From positions 1 to 64,000 of the forward strand of contig NZ_JAPNLJ010000026.1 in the NCBI RefSeq assembly GCF_026627445.1: a DNA stretch of 64,000 nucleotides, given 5' to 3'. Within the stretch, counting starts at the first letter, position 1; every line of letters starts with the position of its first letter. Both the position numbers and the translations under genes were made by a program. The stretch is from Streptomyces sp. H27-H1. Lineage in GTDB: Bacteria; Actinomycetota; Actinomycetes; Streptomycetales; Streptomycetaceae. The notes under the pieces were generated by a model, which was not told the DNA's origin, searched no databases, and worked only from the letters and a program-made list of their open reading frames with translations. This document shows, in pieces, positions 1 through 8,302 of the stretch.

Positions 1-287
1 CCAGGCGTACAGCCACTCCGTTCGCGGCAGACCCCGAGAAATCACAGAACGTGACAACTACGTGATCGCCCAGGGCCTGTGCCTGTTTCGCCCAAGGCTC
101 CCCACCGCGCCTATCTGCGCGACCTCTTAGCCGCGGCCGGAAGAAATACCGTCATGCACAGAAGGATTATCGCCAAGGCGAGGACGCGTTTCGACGACCG
201 CTGAAGTGTGAATGTCACTGCTTGAGTCCCCTATTCGGTTGGGAGATGAAGGGGTGGCGTCGGCGGGGACCGCCAGAAGCCGGACCT
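1..287. other. Left-edge stretch, no recognised gene
   Basis: No gene can be named here. One plus-strand frame stays open to a TGA at 202-204 and ends in a basic stretch (...RIIAKARTRFDDR), which could be the 3' end of a gene entering from the left, but I do not recognise it. The rest is the 3' flank of the convergent GH62 gene. Confidence 0.3.
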
Positions 288-1724
288 CTAGCGCTGCAGT
301 GTCAGCACGCCCGGCCGGTACGGCAGGAGGCCGTAGTCCATGCCGTCGGTGCTGGGGTCGCGCCCCTGGTAGAGGAGCTGGAGGTTGCAAGGGTCGATGG
401 TCTTGGTCTGGTCGGGGTTGGTGCGGACCAGATCGCCGTGGCTGATGTCCTTGGTCCAGGTGGCGCCGCTGTTGGCCTTGCCGGCGAAGGGGTTGGTCAC
501 GGTGTCGGCCTGCGGTGTCCAGGTGCCGCCGAGGCTGGTGGCCGTGAATGAGCGGAAGTAGCGACCGTACCCTGTGTAATTCTGGGCCTCGACGAGCATG
601 AGGTACTGGTTCTGACCCTGGACCTTGTAGACCTCAACTGCCTCGAACAGGTTGAGCGGCGTGTCGCTCATGATCTTCGTGAACGAACCGAAGGTGCCCG
701 GGAAGTTACCGATGGGCATGCTGGCGCGGTAGATGCCGCCCTCATCGTCGGCGAAGAACATGTACATGTTCGCGTCGTCGCCGATGAGGGTCACGTCGAG
801 GGGACCCCCCTTCGGGAGGGTGCCTGTGAAGAGTTCCTGCTGCGGGCCCCAGCCGTTGGGGTTGGTGGGGTCGCTCGAGGTGCGGTAGGAGAAGCTGTAT
901 GGCCAACCCCCGTTGTAGGCGAGCACCCAGAGGTTCTTCGGGGCGAAGTAGAACAGCGTCGGCGCGATGCCGTCGAAGGAAATCGTGTTCTGGGTGGCGG
1001 TGGCCATGTCGGACCAGTTCGTGAAGGGGCTGAAGGTCGTCAACCCCCAGCGCCCCTGGTCACCGGCGAGGGTGTTGTGCGTCGTGGCATAGACGAGGTG
1101 CTGGCCGTTGTACTTCACGGTGGTGAAGTCCTTGAGCGAGGCCCACCCCGGCTTCGGCTGCGCCAGCGGAGCCGTTGAGGTCCACCGGTAGGTCGACGGG
1201 AGGGCACACGCGTTGCTCGCCCCGGACAGGCCGGTCCACTTCTGGTTGGTGCCGCCGTGGCACGACCAGAGCTGCGCCCCCGTGCCGTTGGCCGTACCCC
1301 AGCCCGAGACCTCCAGGCACAGCCCGGACCGCACGCCGATGACCGTGCCGTCGGGGTTCACCCGCCACTGCTGGTTCTCACCGCCGGTGCACGTCCAGAT
1401 CTGCACCGGGGTACCCGACGTGGTGGCGCCACCCCGGGCATCCAGGCACTTGTTGCCATACACGGTCAGCTGGCTGCTGTCCGTCAGCGTCCACTGCTGG
1501 TTAGCGCCGCCGTGGCAGTCCCAGATGTGCACGTTCGCGCCGTCGGTCTGGCTGAAGCCCGCCACATCCAGACAGCGGCCGGAAGCAACACCCCGCACGT
1601 CGCTGGTGGCGGCCGCCTGAGCCGGCGGGCCGACGACGAGCAGCGCCGCCAACGCGGCCAGGGCCGCGACCACGGCGGCGAGCACCGCGGACAGGCGTCC
1701 GCGGCTGGAATTTTGTCTGCGCAT
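288..1724 (-). CDS. Secreted GH62 alpha-L-arabinofuranosidase with ricin-type lectin domain
   Basis: Secreted enzyme that would remove arabinofuranose side chains from arabinoxylan or arabinan. The 478-residue product begins with a basic N-region and an Ala/Leu/Val-rich signal peptide ending near AQAAA (about residue 37). A ricin B/CBM13-type module follows (about 40-170), with three QxW-type repeats (NQQW, NQQW, NQKW). The C-terminal 300 residues match GH62: motifs LKDFT, GPLDVTLIGDD and NLFEAVEVY carry the acidic residues expected of the family. I chose the ATG at 1724 over one 33 bases upstream because AAGGAGAT sits directly before it. A LacI-type palindrome lies about 165 bp upstream, so sugar-induced expression is likely. 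The family call is secure; substrate preference is inferred. Confidence 0.93.
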   Translation of the reverse strand: MRRQNSSRGRLSAVLAAVVAALAALAALLVVGPPAQAAATSDVRGVASGRCLDVAGFSQTDGANVHIWDCHGGANQQWTLTDSSQLTVYGNKCLDARGGATTSGTPVQIWTCTGGENQQWRVNPDGTVIGVRSGLCLEVSGWGTANGTGAQLWSCHGGTNQKWTGLSGASNACALPSTYRWTSTAPLAQPKPGWASLKDFTTVKYNGQHLVYATTHNTLAGDQGRWGLTTFSPFTNWSDMATATQNTISFDGIAPTLFYFAPKNLWVLAYNGGWPYSFSYRTSSDPTNPNGWGPQQELFTGTLPKGGPLDVTLIGDDANMYMFFADDEGGIYRASMPIGNFPGTFGSFTKIMSDTPLNLFEAVEVYKVQGQNQYLMLVEAQNYTGYGRYFRSFTATSLGGTWTPQADTVTNPFAGKANSGATWTKDISHGDLVRTNPDQTKTIDPCNLQLLYQGRDPSTDGMDYGLLPYRPGVLTLQR

Positions 1725-1887
1725 CGAGATCTCCTTTGTGACCGGATGAGCTGTCACACGGTTCAGGCAGGCGCAACCTGTCCTCGGCGCCTGCGGATCC
1801 GGCTGGACCGGTCACGACGCGTCGGAGCGGCTACCAGGTGTGGCCCCTGGGGTTGGTGTCCCTGCGGTAGTGGGGGACGCCGGAGGT

Positions 1888-1903
1888 TTGTTAGCGCTAA
1901 CAA
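1888..1903. promoter_or_regulatory. LacI-family operator-like palindrome
   Basis: TTGTTAGCGCTAACAA is a perfect 16-bp palindrome with the central GCGC-type core typical of LacI/GalR-family operators. It lies about 165 bp upstream of the GH62 start in an otherwise gene-free stretch (1725-2073), so it probably represses the arabinofuranosidase until pentose inducer is present. No LacI gene is in the window, so the regulator would act in trans. Confidence 0.6.
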
Positions 1904-2073
1904 TTTGCAGTTCGCGCACCGGCGTTGGAGGAAGAGAAACAGGGGCCTGGTCGACTGTCAAGATCTTCTGCAAGAATCCGCCGGATCACTTAAGCAACAT
2001 CAGGACGGCCAACCGCACCGGGAGTCGATGGAGCCGAGGCCCGGCGAACCGACCTCAACCCGGAATGGCACCG

Positions 2074-2973
2074 CACTGAGCCCTTTCCAACCTGCTGGTG
2101 GGGCAGCGTGGTTGCGATGTTGCAGGACTGTACGACGTAGCGAAGCTCCTGGTAGACGGGTTCTCGACCAAGATCACCCGTGTCCGCCAGGAGCTTCGTG
2201 TGCTTGTTTACCCATCCGCAGTCGATCTGTCCACCCAGACCCTGCGGTACCTGGCGGGGCAGCTCCGCTCCCGGCAGAGGGAGATCGGGACACGGTGGCG
2301 GCGCCTTCCCACCGGCCGTCAAGCCCTGCTCGCCCTGGCCCACCTGCGGTGCGGCGACAACTACGCCCGGCTTGCTGCCGGGTTCGGTGTCGGCATTGCG
2401 ACCGTCTACCGCTACATACGCGAGGCCGTCGACGTCCTGGCCGCCCTCGCCCCGGCCCTGGCCGAGGCGATGAAGACCATCCGGACCAAGGCGTTCGTGA
2501 TCCTGGACGGCACGCTGCCGCCGATCGACCGGATCGCCGACGACACCCCGTACTGCTCCGGGAAACACAAGCGCCACGGCATGAACGTCCAAGTCCTCAC
2601 GGATCCGTTCGGCCGCCTGCTGTGGGCTTCACCCGCATCGCCCGGTTCCACCCACGATCTGACCGCCGCACGACAGCACGGAATCATCGACGCGCTCGCC
2701 GATGCCGGTGTGAAGTGCTGGGCGGGCAAGGCGTACCAGGGCGCCGGCCGCCACATCCGCGTACCGTTCAGAGGCCGTCGGCTCAAGCGGTGGAAGCGGC
2801 GGTACAACAGCACCCACGCCAAGATCCGCTGCCTCGGCGACAGGCCATGGCGACCCTGAAGGGCTGGCGCCTGCTACGCAAGCTCCGCTGCAGCACCAAC
2901 CGGATCACCGACATCGTCAAGGCCGTCGTAGTCCTCCACCACGCCTCAACCCGAGGTTGGAAAAGGCTCCGTG
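2074..2973 (+). mobile_element. IS5-family-like insertion sequence (about 0.9 kb)
   Basis: A 0.9-kb element bounded by 20-bp imperfect inverted repeats: CACTGAGCCCTTTCCAACCT at 2074-2093 and its partner at 2954-2973 (18 of 20 positions match). Inside is one transposase gene of the HTH_Tnp_4/DDE_Tnp_4 (IS5-like) type, which is frameshifted. No clear target duplication is visible next to the repeats, suggesting an old insertion or rearranged flanks. Confidence 0.75.
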
Positions 2974-2981
2974 ACACGTAG
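2200..2981 (+). pseudogene. IS5-like transposase, frameshifted near the 3' end
   Basis: The reading frame runs from a GTG at 2200 (AGGAG just upstream) through an N-terminal HTH (about residues 20-75) and a DDE catalytic part (AFVILDGTL..., GKHKRHGMNVQV, SPGSTHDLTAAR). At about 2840 the frame breaks: the expected GEQAMATL appears only after restoring one base, because GGCGA-CAGGCCATGG lacks a nucleotide. The remaining 45 codons (...MATLKGWRLLRKLRCS...) continue in the next frame to the TAG at 2979-2981, just outside the right inverted repeat. Without frameshifting the first frame stops at 2859 with a wrong tail, so the transposase is probably inactive. A sequencing error is the alternative. 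Confidence 0.8.
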
Positions 2982-3257
2982 TGCGGCGACCATAACCCGC
3001 TCCACGTCGCCGACCTTGATGAGTTCACCCTGTCGCACCAGATCCCACGTCGACGGGAAGCCTGGAGCGGATGCACCGCTCCAGATCGTCAGCTCCGCCG
3101 GTGTTAGGGCCCCTTGGCCTCCGCAGGTGCCCTTCCGCCGGACCGCCCAACGCCATAGCCGACGGAGTCTCAGCTGGGCGGCCCCAGGGTGCCAGGGACC
3201 GCGCCTGGTGCCAACCATCCCTCTTTTGTGCCAACTAAAAATCCTCGTCACAACCCG
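2982..3257. other. Gap between IS and acyl-CoA dehydrogenase, no recognised gene
   Basis: About 275 bp without a convincing gene. A minus-strand frame (3251 down to 2946) is open and reads into the right IS repeat, with a stretch WDLVRQGELIKVGDVERVM that looks protein-like. It may be the remnant of a gene cut by the insertion, but I cannot assign it to a family. Confidence 0.3.
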
Positions 3258-4448
3258 TCAGCGGCGTACGCGCGGCATGCCGAGGCCGATCCACGAGATG
3301 ATCTCGCGCTGGATCTCGTTGTTGCCGCCGCCGAAGGTGAAGATGACCGCGCTGCGGTAGCCGCGCTCCAGCTCCCCGTGCAGGACCGCGCCCGCGGAGC
3401 CGTCCTTGAGGAAGCCGGCCGCGCCGACCACCTCCATCAGCCAGGCGTACGCGTCCCTGCGCGCCTCGGAGCCGTAGACCTTCACCGCGGAGGCGTCCTG
3501 CGGGGTGAGGTTGCCGTCCTGTACGGCGTTGACCATCTGCCAGTTCAGCAGCTTCATCGCGTCGAGACGGGCGTGCGTGCGCGCGAGGCGGCCGCGGACC
3601 CAGGAGAGGTCGATGACCCGGCGGCCGTCGGCGAGCTTGGTCTCGGCGGCCCAGCGCTGGACGTCGTGCAGGGCGCGGATGGCCATGGTCCCGTGGGCGG
3701 CGAGGGTGACGCGTTCGTGGTTGAGCTGGTTGGTGATCAGCCGCCAGCCCTTGTTCTCCTGGCCGACGCGGCGGCTCGCGGGAACGCGGATGTTCTCGTA
3801 ATAGCTGGCGGTGGTGTCGTGCGAGGCCAGCGTGTTGATGAGGGTGCAGGAGTATCCGGGGTCGGAGGTCGGCACCAGGAGCATGGTGATGCCCTTGTGC
3901 GCGGAGGCGTCCGGGTCGGTGCGGACGGCGAGCCAGACCCAGTCGGCGGTGTCGCCGTTGGTGGTCCAGATCTTCTGCCCGTCGACCACGTAGGTGCCGG
4001 TCTCCTCGTCGCCCTCGCGGACCGCCTTGCACTTGAGGGCGGCGAGGTCGGTACCCGCGTCGGGCTCGCTGTAGCCGATGGCGAAGTCGATCTCGCCCGC
4101 GAGGATCTTGGGCAGGAAGTACGCCTTCTGCTCGTCGGTGCCGAACTGCATGATGGTCGGCCCGACGGTGTTGAGCGCCATCAAGGGCAGCGGTACGACG
4201 GCCTGCGCGGCCTCGTCGAAGAAGATGAACTGGTCCATGGGCGACATCCCGCGCCCGCCGTACTCCTTGGGCCAGCCGACTCCGAGCCATCCGTCGGCTC
4301 CGAGCCGGCGGATGGTCTCCCGGTAGAAGCGCTTCTGCGCGGCCGGGTCCTCGTACCGGGCGTAGACGTCCGCGGGGACCAGCTCGGCGAAGTAGGCGCG
4401 CAGCTCGGTGCGCAACTGCTGCTGCTCAGGCGTGTATTCGAGGTGCAC
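3258..4448 (-). CDS. Acyl-CoA dehydrogenase family protein
   Basis: FAD-dependent acyl-CoA dehydrogenase of 396 residues, close to the usual 380-400. The N-terminal helical domain begins EYTPEQQQLR; the middle beta domain has the FAD/substrate signature FAIGYSEPDAGTDLA and WTTNGD. The C-terminal domain ends with FTFGGGNNEIQREII, the usual region near the FAD adenine pocket. It resembles the FadE-type enzymes of steroid side-chain or branched-acid degradation, but nothing nearby fixes the substrate. The GTG at 4448 is preferred over an ATG 27 bases upstream because GGAGGGG precedes it and the family N-terminus aligns there. It stands alone: the upstream partner is only a dehydrogenase remnant. 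Confidence 0.92.
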   Translation of the reverse strand: MHLEYTPEQQQLRTELRAYFAELVPADVYARYEDPAAQKRFYRETIRRLGADGWLGVGWPKEYGGRGMSPMDQFIFFDEAAQAVVPLPLMALNTVGPTIMQFGTDEQKAYFLPKILAGEIDFAIGYSEPDAGTDLAALKCKAVREGDEETGTYVVDGQKIWTTNGDTADWVWLAVRTDPDASAHKGITMLLVPTSDPGYSCTLINTLASHDTTASYYENIRVPASRRVGQENKGWRLITNQLNHERVTLAAHGTMAIRALHDVQRWAAETKLADGRRVIDLSWVRGRLARTHARLDAMKLLNWQMVNAVQDGNLTPQDASAVKVYGSEARRDAYAWLMEVVGAAGFLKDGSAGAVLHGELERGYRSAVIFTFGGGNNEIQREIISWIGLGMPRVRR

Positions 4449-4540
4449 GGCCCCTCCGGGTCTCTTGTGGCTCAAGGTCGCGCGGCCGTCCGCCGCCGCC
4501 GCGGGGGCAGACTAGAACCTGTTCCAAGAATCCGGAAGGG

Positions 4541-4690
4541 TCAGCGGGCCACCACCCCGATTCCGCCCCGGCCTGGCCGGATCAGAACCTTGATGTGGTC
4601 CTCGGGCCGGCGCAGGGAGGCGAAGGCCGCGTCGAGCCCGCCGAAGCCCGCTTCTCCCGTGACCAGGGCCCCGCCTTCAATGCCGGCGCC
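4541..4690 (-). pseudogene. 3' remnant of a zinc-type alcohol dehydrogenase
   Basis: A minus-strand frame ending at the TGA 4541-4543 reads GALVTGEAGFGGLDAAFAS then RRPEDHIKVLIRPG. This is the typical C-terminal end of MDR-type alcohol dehydrogenases (AFxxLRxPexxKVLIxP). No nucleotide-binding or zinc domain precedes it: upstream the frame runs into Ala/Gly-rich sequence and then the 3' end of the neighbouring gene. It is therefore a truncated relic of roughly 45-50 codons. Confidence 0.65.
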
Positions 4691-4780
4691 GCCGCCCTCC
4701 CCCTGGGTGGGACGTCTCCTCCGGGGCGTACGCCCCGGCTCCGGCGCGGGACCAGCGACGCGGGGCCGCGGGGCCGCGGC

Positions 4781-5302
4781 TCAGGCGTAGTAGAAGACGA
4801 AGTCGAAGTAGACGAGGTCGCGTATGCCGTCGAAGGAGAAGGTGCCCGAGGGGACCACGTTGAGGCCTTCCTCCAACGCGCGCTTGTCGTAGGTGTCGCT
4901 CTGCCGCCAGCCCGCGCTGGCGGGTATGTACGGTTGCAGCGGGCCGGGCACGGCGGACAGCGGCTTGACCTCGAAGTGGTGGGCGGGATCCCGCGTGATG
5001 CGGTTCGCGGAGCCCCGCTTGAGGTGGGCGGTCCCGACCAGGCGCATGCGGACGTCCGGGCCCGGTACCGTCCGCTCGCTGTCGGACTCGTCGATGTTGT
5101 AGCCCAGCCAGTGGGCGTCGGACACGTCGCCCAGCGCGGTCCAGAAGCGCCTGTTCAGCGGTCCCACGTCGGTGCGGACCTTCTCCGCGCTCTCCTCCTC
5201 GGGCCACACCGCGTAGCCGAGCCCGGCCGCGCCGAGGAGCAGCGGGGCCCCCAGTCCCAGGAGAAGCCGCCGTCTGCTGGTAAGGCCCCGCTGTGTGCCC
5301 AT
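4781..5302 (-). CDS. Small secreted or membrane-anchored protein of unknown function
   Basis: A 173-residue protein I do not recognise. It starts MGTQRGLTSRRRLLLGLG, a basic N-region with SRRRLLLG followed by a Leu/Ala/Gly-rich hydrophobic stretch to about residue 27, giving a Tat-like or uncleaved signal anchor. The rest is soluble and aromatic-rich (WPEEESAEKVRTD, HWLGYNIDESD, YFDFVFYYA at the C-terminus). An ATG one codon upstream is also possible. It is transcribed in the same direction as the flanking genes, but gaps on both sides suggest its own transcription unit. Confidence 0.65.
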   Translation of the reverse strand: MGTQRGLTSRRRLLLGLGAPLLLGAAGLGYAVWPEEESAEKVRTDVGPLNRRFWTALGDVSDAHWLGYNIDESDSERTVPGPDVRMRLVGTAHLKRGSANRITRDPAHHFEVKPLSAVPGPLQPYIPASAGWRQSDTYDKRALEEGLNVVPSGTFSFDGIRDLVYFDFVFYYA

Positions 5303-5325
5303 CAAGTCCCCCGGTAACCGTTCTC

Positions 5326-6162
5326 TCAGTTCAGGGCGCTGATCATAGCGGCGGCGGTCGCCGTCATGGCCTTCCGTGCAGCGGTCAAATACGGGCGGGG
5401 ATCCGCCGAGGTCAGGTGGGTGCGGATGGCTTCCGTCATCGCCACGTTGAGCGCGGTACCGATGTTGACCTTGCGGATGCCGCCGGCGACGGCTGCGGCG
5501 AGTTCCGCGTCCGGCAGCCCGGAGGAACCGTGCAGCACCAGCGGTACGTCCACCGACTTGGCGAGGCGGCCGAGCAGCGCGTGGTCCAGGGCGGCGGTGC
5601 GGCTGGTCATGGCGTGGCTGCTGCCGATGGCCACGGCCAGCGCGTCCACTCCGGAGTCTGCGACGAACCGCCGCGCCTCGTCGGGGTCGGTACGGGCGCC
5701 GGGAGCGTGCGGATCCAGCGGCTCGGCCCCGTTCTTCCCGCCGACCTCGCCCAGCTCTGCTTCGATCCAGAGCCCGTTGACGTGGGCCCAGTCGGCGGCG
5801 GAGCGGGTGGCCTCCAGGTTGTCCGCGTAGGACAGGTGCGCGGCGTCGTACATGACCGAGCCGAATCCGGCGTCCACGGCCTGCCGCAGCAGTTCGGAGC
5901 TCTTGACGTGGTCCAGGTGCAGCCCGACGGGCACCCCGGCGGCCTCGGCGATGGCCACGGCCGCGCGGCTGATCGGCAGCAGCGCTCCGCCCCGGAACTT
6001 GACGGCGTTCTCGCTGAGCTGGAGGACGACGGGCAGCCCGGCCGATTCGGCGCCGGCGACGACCGCTTCGGCGTGCTCCAGCGTGATGATGTTGAAGGCG
6101 GCTACGGCGCGGCCCTGGGCGGCGGCCTCCAGGACGAGCCGGCCGGCGGGGACGAGGCTCAT
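5326..6162 (-). CDS. Class II aldolase (fructose/tagatose-bisphosphate aldolase family)
   Basis: Zinc-dependent class II aldolase of 278 residues, most like the KbaY/GatY/AgaY tagatose-1,6-bisphosphate aldolases. Seen: GLHLDHVKS (zinc His and catalytic Asp region), EAELGEVGGKNG, VAIGSSHA, VLHGSSGLPD (zinc His) and the phosphate-binding KVNIGTALN. Its ATG (6162-6160) overlaps the stop of the SIS gene as ATGA, so the two are translationally coupled. With the SIS isomerase and the divergent DeoR regulator it forms a galactosamine/tagatose-type catabolic module: the isomerase-deaminase yields tagatose-6-phosphate, and this enzyme cleaves the bisphosphate. A matching kinase and transporter are not in the window, so the sugar is inferred. 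Confidence 0.88.
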   Translation of the reverse strand: MSLVPAGRLVLEAAAQGRAVAAFNIITLEHAEAVVAGAESAGLPVVLQLSENAVKFRGGALLPISRAAVAIAEAAGVPVGLHLDHVKSSELLRQAVDAGFGSVMYDAAHLSYADNLEATRSAADWAHVNGLWIEAELGEVGGKNGAEPLDPHAPGARTDPDEARRFVADSGVDALAVAIGSSHAMTSRTAALDHALLGRLAKSVDVPLVLHGSSGLPDAELAAAVAGGIRKVNIGTALNVAMTEAIRTHLTSADPRPYLTAARKAMTATAAAMISALN

Positions 6163-7061
6163 CGGACCGCCTCCTCGCCCGTGGTGAGGATGACCGACCG
6201 GGTCAGATTGCGCGGCGCGTCCGGGTCGAGGCCCTGGTGGGCGGCGACGGCGACGGCGAGACGGTGTACGCGGACCAGCTCGGCGAGCGGGTCGAGGTGG
6301 CCCGCCACCCACTGGGCTCCGGTCCCGCGGACCTGTTCGGCGAGCCCTTCGGGTGCGTCGCCGAGCGACCAGGTGGCGGTGCCGGGCGCCGAGACGCTGA
6401 TGGGGCCGTGCCGGTACTCCATGGCCGGGTAGGACTCGGCCCAGGCCAGGGCGGCTTCGCGCATCTTCAGCGCGGCCTCGTTGGCGAGTCCGACGCTCCA
6501 GCCCCGCCCGAGGAAGGTGAACTGTTCCCGGGTCTCCAGCTCCGAGGGGAGCGGCTCGGCGAGTGCGGCGCGCCCGTCGGCGACGACGGACGGGCTGTGC
6601 AGGCCGACGTGGGCGCGCAGCAGGGTGAGGGCCGTGGTGGCGAACCGGGTCTGGACGACGGAGCGCTCGTCGGCGAAGTCCAGTACGACGAGTGCGTCGG
6701 CGAGGGTGATGACGGGGGTGGCGGGGTCCCCGATGACGGCGGTGGTGGGCACGCCCGCGTCCCGGAGTCCGGCCAGCAGGTCGAGGACCTCGGTGGTGGT
6801 TCCGGACCGGGTCAGCGCGACGACCCGGTCGTAGCGCCGGTGGCGGGGGAACTCGGACGCGGGGAAGGCGTCGGTCTCGCCCTGCCCGGCCTCCTCCCGC
6901 AACACGGCCGCGGCCTGGGCCATGTAGTACGAGGTCCCGCATCCGACGATAGCGGTACGCTCCCCCGGCCGTGGCAGCGCCGCCCGGTGTTCCGGGGCCA
7001 GTTCGGCGGCCCGTTCCCAGCATGCGGGTTGCGTGCCCAACTCGTACGCGACATGGCTCAT
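6159..7061 (-). CDS. SIS-domain sugar isomerase/deaminase (AgaS/GlmS-like)
   Basis: A 300-residue protein made of two SIS domains. The first carries IVGCGTSYYMA and ALTRSGTTTEV, the phosphosugar-binding loops. The second carries FLGRGWSVGLANEAALKMREA and MEYRHGP, typical of the isomerase half of GlmS and of AgaS. There is no glutaminase domain, so it is not GlmS itself and fits an aminosugar-phosphate isomerase/deaminase. It overlaps the aldolase gene by 4 bp and is divergently arranged from a DeoR-type regulator, which probably controls it. Confidence 0.87.
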   Translation of the reverse strand: MSHVAYELGTQPACWERAAELAPEHRAALPRPGERTAIVGCGTSYYMAQAAAVLREEAGQGETDAFPASEFPRHRRYDRVVALTRSGTTTEVLDLLAGLRDAGVPTTAVIGDPATPVITLADALVVLDFADERSVVQTRFATTALTLLRAHVGLHSPSVVADGRAALAEPLPSELETREQFTFLGRGWSVGLANEAALKMREAALAWAESYPAMEYRHGPISVSAPGTATWSLGDAPEGLAEQVRGTGAQWVAGHLDPLAELVRVHRLAVAVAAHQGLDPDAPRNLTRSVILTTGEEAVR

Positions 7062-7254
7062 GGCGGCTCCCTAGCGCGGTGCGTGTACCTCTGAATGCGT
7101 GTTCCTGCAAGATACGGGGCTCTTTCGCGCAACTTCAAGCATCTCAGGGGTGATCTCCTGCGTTAATGTCGATACGTAGGCCAAGAGGGCGCATCGAACG
7201 GGGTACCGACCCGGCGGCGGACCGAACGGCGAAGCGAAGACCGAAGGGCGGCCG
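7062..7254. promoter_or_regulatory. Divergent promoter region of the aminosugar module
   Basis: A 193-bp gap between the minus-strand SIS/aldolase operon and the plus-strand DeoR gene; it must hold both promoters and probably the operator. Around 7120-7140 the sequence CTTTCGCGCAACTTCAAG contains two CTTTC/CTTCA-like half-sites, reminiscent of DeoR/AgaR-type boxes. This match is weak. Confidence 0.35.
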
Positions 7255-8034
7255 ATGACCCGCAAGGAACGCTGGCAGACACTGCTGGACCTGCTGGTGG
7301 AGCGGGGCGAACTGGAAGTGGAGCCCGCCGCCGAGGCCCTGGGCGTGTCCGCCGCCACCATCCGGCGCGACCTCGACCAGCTCGCCGAACAGCAGCTGCT
7401 GGTCCGCACCCGCGGCGGAGCGGTCATGCACGGGGTCTCGTACGAACTCCCCCTGCGCTACCGCACCTCGCGCCGGGCCGCCGAGAAGGGACGCATCAGC
7501 GAGACCGTCGCGGCGCTCATCGTGCCGGGCGAGGTCATCGGCCTGACCGGCGGCACCACGACCACCGAGGTGGCGCGCGCCTTGGCCGGCCGCGCCGACC
7601 TCGCCACCGGATCCCCCGCCCTCACCGTGGTCACCAACGCGCTGAACATCGCGGGAGAGCTGGTCATCAGACCGCAGTTCAAGATCGTGCTGACGGGCGG
7701 TGTGGCCCGGCCCCAGTCCTACGAGCTCACCGGCCCCCTGGCGATGGAAGTGCTCGGCCAGCTCTCCGTGGACACCGCCGTCGTCGGCGTGGACGCCTTC
7801 GACCCGGCCGACGGGGCCGCCACCCGCCACGAGGACGAGGCGGCCATGAACCGGCTGCTCTGCCAACGCGCCCGCCGCGTGGTGATCGCGGCCGACTCCA
7901 GCAAGCTGGGCGTCCGCGCCTTCGCCCGCATCGTCGCCACCGACGCCGTGGACATCCTGGTGACGGACACCGGACTGGACCCGGCGGTCGCCGCGGAGTT
8001 CGAAGCCGCGGGCGTGGAGGTCATCCGCGTCTAG
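7255..8034 (+). CDS. DeoR/GlpR-family transcriptional regulator
   Basis: A 259-residue DeoR-type repressor. The N-terminal winged HTH (about residues 3-55) includes AAEALGVSAATIRRDLDQL. The C-terminal sugar-phosphate-sensing domain has GLTGGTTTTEVA, VVTNAL, VLTGG, DTAVVGVDAFD and VVIAADSSKLG, all characteristic of the family. It is divergent from the SIS/aldolase pair and most likely represses that operon until a sugar phosphate binds. Its TAG stop lies inside the outer end of a long palindromic element, so insertion of that element may have set the gene's 3' end. Confidence 0.92.
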   Translation: MTRKERWQTLLDLLVERGELEVEPAAEALGVSAATIRRDLDQLAEQQLLVRTRGGAVMHGVSYELPLRYRTSRRAAEKGRISETVAALIVPGEVIGLTGGTTTTEVARALAGRADLATGSPALTVVTNALNIAGELVIRPQFKIVLTGGVARPQSYELTGPLAMEVLGQLSVDTAVVGVDAFDPADGAATRHEDEAAMNRLLCQRARRVVIAADSSKLGVRAFARIVATDAVDILVTDTGLDPAVAAEFEAAGVEVIRV

Positions 8035-8222
8035 TGCTGTGGCCGGGAAGGTTTGCCGGGTCGCGGTGTCCGGCGCGGTGCATCGCAAGGCGGAGGACCA
8101 CGACCCGTACTGGACGTACCGGCGTGGTCCGACAACGCAGGGGGCACCTCCCAGCGGTAGCTGGGGGAGAAGTGCCGTGCCGGGCGCCGCGACACGGTGA
8201 ACCTTTCCGGTCACAGCACTAG
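8031..8222. repeat. Long palindromic (MITE-like) element
   Basis: A 192-bp imperfect palindrome. The two ends, CTAGTGCTGTG and CACAGCACTAG, are perfect inverted repeats, and the arms (8031-8084 against 8169-8222) stay complementary over about 54 nt. Most differences are transitions, which keep G-U pairs in RNA. A second internal stem is formed by GGACCACG and CGTGGTCC around 8095-8130. It encodes no protein. From memory similar elements occur between genes in many Streptomyces genomes, but I could not search for copies. It abuts the DeoR stop codon. Confidence 0.7.
8140..8176. repeat. Nested REP-like hairpin inside the palindromic element
   Basis: A small unit with outer arms GGCAC/GTGCC and inner CTCCCAGC-GGTA-GCTGGGGGAG. 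It occurs only in the right arm of the larger palindrome, where it interrupts the pairing, so it looks like a later insertion. Similar CTCCCAGC...GCTGGGGGAG hairpins are, to my knowledge, common intergenic repeats in Streptomyces. Confidence 0.5.
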
Positions 8223-8302
8223 GGCGCGAGGACGTGTCCGGCGGGCCCTGCGGCCACAGCACCGGCGGTGTGGTTGCGGGGGTCGCCGGTAAAGTCCGCC
8301 GG

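Noticed and set aside
1257..2981. A 574-codon plus-strand open frame spanning the GH62 gene and the transposase
   Set aside because: It is antisense to GH62 and out of frame with most of the transposase; only its last 45 codons are meaningful, as the frameshifted transposase tail.
2200..2981. Programmed frameshift to make full-length transposase
   Set aside because: No A/T-rich slippery heptamer at the break (GGCGACAGGCC); a simple one-base loss explains it better.
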